DNA of 5,598 nucleotides, taken from the NCBI GenBank assembly GCA_021767625.1, contig JAASTB010000157.1, positions 1-5,598 of the forward strand, written 5' to 3'. The stretch is from Wenzhouxiangella sp. (GTDB taxonomy: Bacteria; Pseudomonadota; Gammaproteobacteria; Xanthomonadales; Wenzhouxiangellaceae). The notes beneath the pieces are model-generated. The model was not told the DNA's origin, did not search any database, and worked only from the letters and a program-made list of their open reading frames with translations. The position numbers and the translations under genes were made by a program. This document shows, piece by piece, positions 1-5,598 of the stretch (within the stretch, counting starts at the first letter, position 1; each line of letters begins with the position of its first letter).

Positions 1-3000
1 GTCGACGTCTTTCTGGAGTCCGACCTGCGGATCAACAAGTCCGCGGACGCCGCCACCGTCTATTCCGGCGACTCGCTGACCTACACCTATTCCGTGTCGA
101 ATCTGGGGCCGCATGAAGCCACCGGCGTGACGGTGATCGACACCTTCGATCTGGCCAATGCCGTGGCCTCCTTGAGCCCCTCGCCGGCATCGGACTGGAC
201 CTGTCAGGAACTCGCGCCGGCGCCAGCCGGGGAGACGGTTGTCGAATGCCAGCTCGATGCCGGGCTTACGCTGCCTGCAAACGGTTCGCCCCGGGTGCTC
301 GAGCTGACCGTCACGCCGAATGCCGTGGATGACCCGGTCACACTTGGAAATCAGGCCGTCGTCGAGTCCGATCAGCGCCTTCCCGACTCGCCACAGAACG
401 TCAGCGCTGAGGTCGCCGTGGACCTGGAGCCTTCAGCCGATCTGCTGCTTTCCCGGGGATCGCTGCCGGCCAATCCCGTCGACGCGGAATCGACGTTCAG
501 CTGGACCATCGAGGTCGAAAACGATGGTCCGTCGTTGGCGCGAGACGTGACCCTGGTCGAGACTGTTCCCGAGGGCGTGATCGTGTCCGGTTTCTCTTCG
601 CCGGAAAGCTGGGTCTGTTCGGCGAATCAGCGCCTGGGCGCCTATCGTTGCGAGCTCGACGAACTGGCGGTGGGTGCGAGCACGATCACCGTATCGGCGA
701 TCGCGCCGAGAAACCCGTCGATGCCGGGCGAGGCGAGCGCGTCGAGCGCGTTCGGCAGCGCCCAGGTTGCGGCAGCAACCCACGATCCGGCACCCGGCAA
801 CAACGGGGCTGCCTCCGACTCGGTCGTCTTCGCCGCGGTCTGGAGTCTGTCGATCGACAAGGATTCCGACGCTGCGCTGCTTGTTCCGGAGCAGGCGTTC
901 ACCTACGACATCACGGTTTCCAATGACGGTCCTAGCGACCTGGTTGGCGACCTCCGTCCGATGCTGGACGATGCTTTCGATTCGCGCCTGCGCGGTGTCA
1001 TCGGCGTGTGCGCGACCAGTGCCACCGTGCCGTGCTGGAGTTGCGGCTGGGACCAGCCTCCGGCCTGGGACCAGACCGTCGACACCAGCGCGGCCGCCAC
1101 GACCGGTCTGGGCGGGGCCTGGTCTGTCGCGCTCTCGCCCGATCGCAATCACGTCTATGTCGGTGGTCGCTTCGAAGACGCGATCGCCGTTCTCGACCGC
1201 GACAGTGCCCGCGGTCCCGACTACGGGCGACTGAGCCTGAACGGTATCAACGAAGACCTCACCGCACCGCGTGTGCTGGCCGTTCACCCGAACGGTGAGT
1301 GGCTGGTGGCAGCCGGCCACGGCAGCAGCGCGCAACTGCAACTCTTTTCCCGCAACGCTTCCACGGGAGCCGTCAGCTCGGTCTTCACCCTCGGGGCATC
1401 ACTGGACTCACCCAGCGATCTGATCTTCTCGGCCGATGGTCGCTTCCTGTACCTGGCGGAAAGCGGGGCTGACCGGATTCGCCAGATTGCCCTCGATGCC
1501 GAAGCGCAGACGCTTTCGGTCGTCGACGATTTCGATCGCGACGCCAGCGGCGGCAATCCCGTCCTGCTCGGCGGCGTGGCCGGCCTGGCGCTGACGCCGG
1601 ACGGCGAATACCTTTACGCCGCCGCGGCCGGCGACCAGGCCGCGGTCGCTTTTGCCGTCGATGGCATCGACGGCGGGCTGACGCCCCTGTCGACAGCTTC
1701 GACGGCCATGGACAACGGCTCCGGACCGGTCGCCGTGCGGGTCATCGCAGCGGGCGAGAACGAGATCTTCGTCGGCGGAGATGACAGCGTCTTCGCGGTC
1801 TCTCGTGATTCGGGCAGCGGCCTTCTCGGTGCGGCGACGGCCTTCGTGGCCAGCGCAGTGCCGGACCGGCGGCTCGAGGGAGTCAGTGGCCTGGCCCTGA
1901 CCGCCGACGGCGACACGCTGTTCGCATCCGCTGATGCCGACGCCGCGATCACGCTCTTCCAGCGCAGCAGCGGTGGTGCCATGCAGTTCGTTCGGTCAGT
2001 CGGGCTTCCCGACGGCCTGGAGGCCAACGACGCGGTTCTCGACGCGAGCGATGAAAGGCTCTACGTCAGCGCGACCTCCGGCGACGTGTCGGGCGCGACC
2101 GCGCCTGATACCGGCGCAATCCTGGTCTATCGAACCGTGGCCGCCGGGGCGTGCAACAACCTCCGCCGAAACGAGATCTCCGACGATCCGCTCGAGGACG
2201 TGGCCCTGACCCTGCCGGCGGGGCAGTCGGTGGTGGTCACCATTCACGCCGCGGTCAAGGCGGGCACGGCCACCGGAACGCTATCCAATACCGCCGATCT
2301 CACCGCGGCGCCGGCCTGGGACGAAACCAGCGGACAGCAGTTGTCGAGCACCAAGGAACTCGACATTCGCAACGCCACTGAAGTGGTCGTGACCACGGAT
2401 GCGCCCGGCCAGCGCCCGGTGCCGGGAACGGAGTTTTCCTTCAACGTAGAGATCGTCAATAACGGTCCCTCCGGCGTGACCGGCCTGAGTGTCACCGATC
2501 TTCTGCCGGCCTATCCGGGAGACCCGGCGGGTTTCGTGCCCACCACGCGCGAATGGCAATGTTCAGCCAGCGAGAATGCCTGCTGTGATCCGGGCGCCGG
2601 TCAGTGCGGCGTCCTCCAGGCCACGCCGTTCACGTCCGGCGGGCTGGACGGCCACGAGGTCAACCTGGGCGCCCAGTCGTCCCTGACCCTGACGCTGCGC
2701 GGTCGGATTCATCCGGCCGCGGCGCCGAACGGAACGCTGACCAATGAGGTCCAGCTGGCGATGCCCGCAGGCATCGAGGCCTTTTCGCCCGATGATCTCA
2801 ACGACAGTCACAGCGTGGACCTGACGGCCGAAGCCGATGTGTGGCTCAACAAGGAGAGCCTGGGTACCCGCGCCGACGAGAACGGCATGTACGCCGATTT
2901 CAGGCTCACCATCGGCAACTTCGGACCATCGGCGGTTCGCGGCGTCAATCTTGCGGACCCGCTCGATGATCCAAGTCTTACAGGTGCGGGAGCCTCATGG

Positions 3001-5598
3001 TCGTGTTCAATCGTCGACGGCGGTGAGTCCTCGCTGGCCGAAAGTTGTTGCGCTTTCGAATCGGGATCCTGCCAGGCCACCGACCTGGTCGGACAGTCGG
3101 GTCCGCTGGACCAGGACCTGGCCCTGGCGCCGCAGGCGCGCGCCGAGTTCCTGGTGAGCGTGCCGATCCTCGACGAGGAGGCGGCCCAGGTGGAAAACAC
3201 GGCTTCGGTGACCACGCCGACCCAGGTCACCGAGACCGATCCGGTCAACAACGTTCAGAGCGCATCCACACGCCTTCTGGCTACCGCCGATCTCGATATC
3301 ACGAAGGAAATCCTGGCCGGATCGAGCGTGGTTCCCGGTGAGGAAGTCCAGTTCCAGATCACATTGACCAACGATGGCCCAGACGGGGTGCCGGTGACGG
3401 TCAGCGACTTGTTCGGTCCGGAGCTTACCGAGGTGGTCTGGACCTGCGACGCCACGACGCCGATTCCGGGCGACCTGATCTACGACTTCGACCTGGGCCT
3501 GGGCGAGACCCTGGCCGATGCCAGCGCCGTGCTCGGCAGCGCGGACGGCCGGCACGTCTACGCCCTGGGTGCCGGTATCCCCGGTGACGGTGAAGATGCA
3601 GTTCCGGCAACCATCGTGGTGTTCGAGCGCAACATCGTGCCGGGCCCGAGCTTCGGCGCCCTGACGCAGCTCGAAATCGAAACCGAGGGGGTCGACGATG
3701 GCGACGACAGCGGCTTGACAGTTGCCGGCCTCGGCGGCGGGCGTGCCATGACGCTCAGTCCCGACCAGCGGCACCTCTATATTGCCTCTGCCGATGCGAA
3801 CGCAGTGACCGTCTTCCGCCGCGAGCACGTCGCCGGCAGTGAAGACTATGGTCGCCTGGTCTTCGTCGAATCCAGGGCGTTGGGCAGCGAGGAGCCGGCC
3901 GACTCGGTCGCCCCCGTGACCGGACTGCGCGGCGCATCCGATGTGGCCGTCAGCGGCGATGGCGAACATGTCTACGTGGTGGGGCGCGAGGATCACGCCG
4001 TGGCCGTGTTCAGGCGCAATCCGGCTACCGGCACGCTGGCCTTCGAGGGCGAGGTCAGCGCCTTGTCCCTCGCGCTCGAGAACGACGGGCTTTGGGGTGC
4101 GAACAGCATCGACATCGCTCCCAACGACCGCGATATCTACGTGACCGGATCCGGCCGGGAAGCCAGCTTCTCCGGGCCCGACTGGGTGCAGGCCGACTAC
4201 GGCGGGGCCTACGGCCAAACCTATTTCGTGAGCAACACTTCCGGGGTGGACCTCAAGTGGCTCACCCAGGAGCAGGCGGTCTCCCTGCCGAACTTCGACG
4301 AGCTGTATCTGGAGTTCGAGCATCGTTTCGACCTGGATACACCCTACAGTTGCTTCGACGTGGGCGTCCTCCAATACTCCCTGGATGGCGGCGACAGCTG
4401 GCAGTCGATCGACGACCCGGGCAGCGCATTCGAGGCCGGTGGCTACAACGGCGTCCAGAATGGCTACGAGAGCAATCCGCTCAACGGCAGCCCGGGATGG
4501 TGCAACCGGTCACCGGGGTATGCCGCGGGCTTCGACGCGGTGCGCCTGAACCTGACCGGGCTGGCCGCGCCCGGCGACGAACTCATGGTGCGCTTCGGCC
4601 TGGGCGAGGGGCAGGTCATCGGTGCGACCGGCTGGTGGGTGGACAACCTGCGCCTGTATTCCGTGGACGGCGGCGTCGATACAACCCTCCTCGAAGACGA
4701 GGTCGCGCCGGTTTCCTCGCAGGGCAGCGTCGTCCATTTCCGGCGTCAGGTCGACGACACGGCTGTCGGTTTCGGCGAACTCACGCCGGTGGAAGCTCTG
4801 GCCGTGGACCCGGACGGCGCCATCGTGCCGCGCGCCGACCTGGCGAGCATGGATGGACAGGGCGAGAACCTCTACGTAGGCGGCAATGAAGGAACGATTG
4901 CCGTCTATGGTCGCGACAGCGCCACCGGTGCATTGAGCCGAGAGCAGACCGTTTCGCTACCGGCGGTCGATGCCGGTGGTGACCTGCCCGACGGGATCGA
5001 GGCCGGCGCGCTGGCCGGGCTGGATTCTCTGGCCGTCAGCGTCGACGGCGAACACCTTGTCGCCAGCGGCCGCGGCGCCGACCGCCTGGTCGTGTTTCGC
5101 CGGCAGCCGTTCGTCGGCACGCTCCAGCCCATGCAGATGATGCAGCCCGGTCTGGCCGAGATCGGGCGGGCCCCGGGCGGTGTGGCCGATGTGCGCGATG
5201 CCGTGTTCAGCGCGGACGGAAGGCACGTTTTCACGGTGACGGGAACCGGGCAGTTGGGGGTCTTCGAACGCCTTGCTCCCGACCCGACCTACGGCTTCCT
5301 GGAGGCCGTGTTCGACGGGGCCGACGATGGCTTCGGCAACGAGGCAAGCGGTCTGCTCGGCGCGCGTGGCGCGACCCTGAGCAGCGACGGGCAGTGGCTT
5401 TACGTGGCCGGATTCGGCCAGGTGGGTTCCGGCGATCGGGGATCGCTGGCCATATTCGAGCGCGATTCGGGTGCCACCGAGCCGGGTCGACACCTGCGAT
5501 TCCGGGAAGCCTTCCGTGACCTGCAGGGCGGGGTTGAAGGCCTCGACGGCGCGCTCGACGTGGTCGCCCTGCGTTCCGACGACGGCGCGTTCGAAGAC
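1..5598 (+). CDS. Giant multidomain DUF11 / beta-propeller protein, internal fragment (both ends missing)
   Basis: Frame 1 reads through all 1866 codons without a stop, and GC-rich third positions run evenly along it with no sign of a frameshift. Neither start nor stop codon is in the window; every in-frame ATG (first at residue 241) lies inside a domain, so none is a plausible start. Domains in order: DUF11-like repeats R1 and R2, R3 split by a seven-blade lactonase-like propeller, R4, R5, then R6 split by a second propeller that carries an inserted jelly-roll domain and runs off the end. All six DUF11 units keep an N-x-G-P signature (Asn 34, 174, 308, 820, 973, 1124). Cysteines cluster in the DUF11 units and lysine is almost absent (7 residues), which suits an exported protein, although the signal peptide and any anchor would lie outside the window. 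DUF11 repeats are known from large bacterial and archaeal surface proteins. No enzyme active site is recognised. The function is unknown; surface structure, adhesion or ligand binding is inference. Confidence 0.95.
19..423 (+). other. DUF11-like Ig-fold repeat R1 (residues 7-141)
   Basis: This is a complete repeat of the DUF11 type (TIGR01451/PF01345-like beta-sandwich). It opens with the family's strand 'LRINKSAD' (Lys13). The signature 'SNLGP' (Asn34-Pro37) follows, then a 'GVTVIDTF' strand, the 'DWTC' motif (Cys68) and a partner 'VECQLD' (Cys83). The 'LELTVTP' strand and 'LGNQAVVESD' close the fold. The W-x-C...C pair is a likely disulfide. The first residues of the window may be the tail of a preceding repeat, so more copies probably lie upstream. 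The family assignment is from recognised motifs; the edges are approximate. Confidence 0.85.
430..834 (+). other. DUF11-like Ig-fold repeat R2 (residues 144-278)
   Basis: This is the second complete repeat, about 135 residues. Its opening strand 'ADLLLSRGS' has Arg152 where R1, R3, R5 and R6 have Lys. The signature 'ENDGPS' (Asn174-Pro177) and the strand 'DVTLVETVPEGV' follow. The 'SWVC' motif (Cys206) pairs with 'YRCELD' (Cys217), and the C-terminal part ends in 'HDPAPGNNGAASDSV', the typical 'D-x-x-x-x-N-N' end of DUF11 units. It abuts R1 with only a few linker residues, so the two form a rod-like tandem. Confidence 0.85.
841..1050 (+). other. DUF11-like repeat R3, N-terminal half (residues 281-350), interrupted by propeller P1
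   Basis: The unit begins normally with 'WSLSIDKDSD' (Lys287) and 'TVSNDGPSD' (Asn308-Pro311), followed by a degenerate strand region. It reaches 'GVCATSATVPCWSCGW' (Cys337, Cys345, Cys348), which sits where the W-x-C motif of the other repeats lies. Instead of continuing to the second cysteine and the closing strands, the sequence passes into the propeller. The rest of the fold reappears at residues 716-787. It is the most divergent of the six units after the N-x-G-P signature. Confidence 0.75.
1102..2139 (+). other. Seven-blade lactonase-like beta-propeller P1 (residues 368-713)
   Basis: Seven copies of a blade motif of the form 'sLalSpDGrhLYvag....avtvf.Rd' begin near residues 374, 424, 472, 527, 576, 629 and 676, a spacing of about 50. 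Examples are 'WSVALSPDRNHVYVGG', 'AGLALTPDGEYLYAAA' and 'SGLALTADGDTLFASA'. Each is followed by a second strand such as 'AIAVLDRD' or 'AITLFQRS' and often by a 'G-x-L' turn. This is the pattern of the lactonase/6-phosphogluconolactonase-like propeller family (PF10282-like), whose usual count is also seven. Blade 7 carries a longer hairpin loop (about residues 688-705). I can assign no catalytic residues, so enzyme activity should not be assumed. A binding or scaffold role is inference. Confidence 0.85.
2146..2361 (+). other. DUF11-like repeat R3, C-terminal half (residues 716-787)
   Basis: Immediately after blade 7 the sequence resumes as the second half of a DUF11 unit. It shows 'GACNN' (Cys718), 'DVALTLPAGQSVVVTIHAAV' (the 'L..G....L.V' strand pair seen in R1, R2 and R4) and 'GTLSNTADLTAAP' (the closing strand, compare 'LGNQAVVESD' in R1). 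Together R3a (70 residues) and R3b (72 residues) make 142 residues, close to the about 135 of R1 and R2. A disulfide from Cys718 back to Cys337 (or Cys345/348) across the inserted propeller is predicted by analogy. Confidence 0.75.
2362..2820 (+). other. DUF11-like Ig-fold repeat R4, four-cysteine type (residues 788-940)
   Basis: This is a complete repeat, slightly longer than R1/R2. Its first strand 'TEVVVTTDAP' lacks the usual lysine. 'VEIVNNGPSG' (signature Asn820/Pro823) and 'LSVTDLLP' follow. The cysteine motif is expanded: 'EWQC' (Cys854), then Cys861-Cys862 and Cys869. The end is 'SSLTLTLRGRI', 'GTLTNEVQLAMP' and the 'DDLNDSHSVDL' tail. The two extra cysteines suggest two disulfides in the loop that, in R3 and R6, holds a propeller. 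Confidence 0.85.
2827..3276 (+). other. DUF11-like Ig-fold repeat R5, four-cysteine type (residues 943-1092)
   Basis: This is a complete repeat opening with 'ADVWLNKESLG' (Lys951), then 'TIGNFGPSAVRGVNLADPL' (Asn973-Pro976). It has 'SWSC' (Cys1002), a Cys1016-Cys1017 pair and Cys1024, the same four-cysteine pattern as R4. The closing strands are 'AEFLVSVPI' and 'VENTASVTTPTQVTETDP', ending in 'VNN'. R4 and R5 resemble each other more than R1 and R2 in the cysteine loop, which suggests a duplication of this subtype. Confidence 0.85.
3286..3465 (+). other. DUF11-like repeat R6, N-terminal half (residues 1096-1155), interrupted by propeller P2
   Basis: It shows 'ADLDITKEILAG' (Lys1102), 'ITLTNDGPDG' (Asn1124-Pro1127), the strand 'VPVTVSDLF' and the 'VWTC' motif (Cys1149). 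Directly after this cysteine the DUF11 pattern stops and propeller blades begin, the same break point as in R3. No second cysteine or closing strand of this unit is found in the window, so its second half is expected downstream of the window end. Confidence 0.75.
3508..5598 (+). other. Second lactonase-like beta-propeller P2, at least eight blades, incomplete (residues 1170-1866)
   Basis: Blade motifs start near residues 1173, 1248, 1313, 1368, 1613, 1673, 1732 and 1789, and the start of a ninth is visible at about 1850 ('ALDVVALRSDDGAF'). Typical strands are 'SDVAVSGDGEHVYVVG', 'AMTLSPDQRHLYIAS' and 'ATLSSDGQWLYVAG'. The second strand is unusually uniform: 'VFERN', 'VFRRE', 'VFRRN', 'HFRRQ', 'VYGRD', 'VFRRQ', 'VFERL', 'IFERD'. 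Blade 4 is split by an inserted domain, and removing that insert leaves a normal spacing of about 57 residues to blade 5. The count exceeds the seven of P1, so this is either a larger propeller or two successive ones. It runs off the window. No active-site motif is recognised. Confidence 0.85.
4162..4674 (+). other. Jelly-roll (MAM / immune inhibitor A-like) domain inserted in blade 4 of P2 (residues 1388-1558)
   Basis: Between the two strands of blade 4, 'DIYVTGSGRE' and 'GSVVHFRRQ', lie about 188 residues of different character. They show 'LYLEFEHRFDLD', 'DVGVLQYSLDGGDSWQSID' (1453-1471), 'GGYNG' (1480-1484), 'NPLNGSPGWC', 'AVRLNLTGLAAPGDELMVRFGLG' in part and the closing 'GWWVDNLRLY' (1544-1553). 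The order 'sxDGGxxW - GGYNG - NPLxGxxxW - vxlRF - GWWvDnv' is one I recognise from beta-sandwich accessory domains of secreted bacterial proteins such as M6-peptidase-type MAM-like domains. Cys1451 and Cys1501 could form a disulfide. It also holds one of the window's only seven lysines (Lys1419). A role in binding carbohydrate or protein is an inference from the fold class. Confidence 0.65.

Noticed and set aside
721..723. First in-frame ATG (residue 241) as a possible start of a separate gene
   Set aside because: It falls inside DUF11 repeat R2, the open frame and domain pattern extend upstream to base 1, and no plausible ribosome binding site precedes it.
433..1341. Antisense open frame of 302 codons on the - strand
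   Set aside because: Opposite R2, R3a and the start of P1, Arg-rich and without family motifs. It is a shadow of the real frame.
3007..4374. Long antisense open frame (455 codons) on the - strand
   Set aside because: It lies opposite the frame-1 gene, its translation shows no recognisable domain, and long antisense frames are expected opposite GC-rich, C/G-ending codons. The + strand reading has clear repeats and domains throughout.
4092..4889. Same-strand open frame of 265 codons in another frame
   Set aside because: Very rich in Arg and Gly, as out-of-frame reading of GC-rich DNA gives, while frame 1 over the same bases encodes the well-formed jelly roll and propeller blades.
1102..5598. 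Calling the propellers active lactonases or 6-phosphogluconolactonases
   Set aside because: Only the blade pattern supports the relationship. I cannot identify catalytic residues, and propellers embedded in surface-type repeat proteins commonly serve as scaffolds or binding domains.
1..5598. DNA-level direct repeats, recombination sites or a mobile element creating the insertions
   Set aside because: Repetition is clear at the protein level but I saw no long near-identical DNA repeats, no inverted repeat ends and no target duplications around the inserted domains. The insertions look old. A self dot-plot would settle this.

Overview
The whole window lies inside one very large protein-coding gene. 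Frame 1 of the + strand is open from the first base to the last: 1866 codons with no stop and no convincing start. The window therefore shows an internal slice of a protein longer than 1866 residues. No intergenic DNA, RNA gene, mobile element, CRISPR array, promoter or terminator is visible. Composition is GC-rich (about 65% in the part I counted), with the C/G-ending codons of a high-GC bacterium. The combination of DUF11-type repeats with lactonase-like beta-propeller repeats suggests an environmental Gammaproteobacterium (Wenzhouxiangella/Xanthomonadales-like is my guess), but no taxonomic marker is present and this is weak.

Layout, in residues of the window (residue r = bases 3r-2 to 3r). 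Two complete DUF11-like Ig-fold repeats come first (R1 about 7-141, R2 about 144-278). The first half of a third follows (R3a, 281-350), then a seven-blade propeller (P1, about 368-713), then the missing second half of the third repeat (R3b, 716-787). Two more complete, four-cysteine DUF11-like repeats follow (R4 788-940, R5 943-1092). The first half of a sixth (R6a, 1096-1155) is again broken at the same place by a second propeller (P2, from about 1170 to the window end). Blade 4 of P2 is itself split by a domain of about 170 residues that looks like a MAM/immune-inhibitor-A-type jelly roll (about 1388-1558).

The main observation is this nested architecture: a jelly roll inside a propeller blade, inside a propeller, inside an Ig-like repeat. 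Removing each insert restores a host unit of normal length. The protein is also extremely poor in lysine (7 in 1866), rich in Asp/Glu, and has regularly placed cysteines in the DUF11 units, all consistent with a secreted or surface-exposed protein. No catalytic motif is recognised. A structural, adhesive or ligand-binding role at the cell surface is the most reasonable inference, but the function is unknown.
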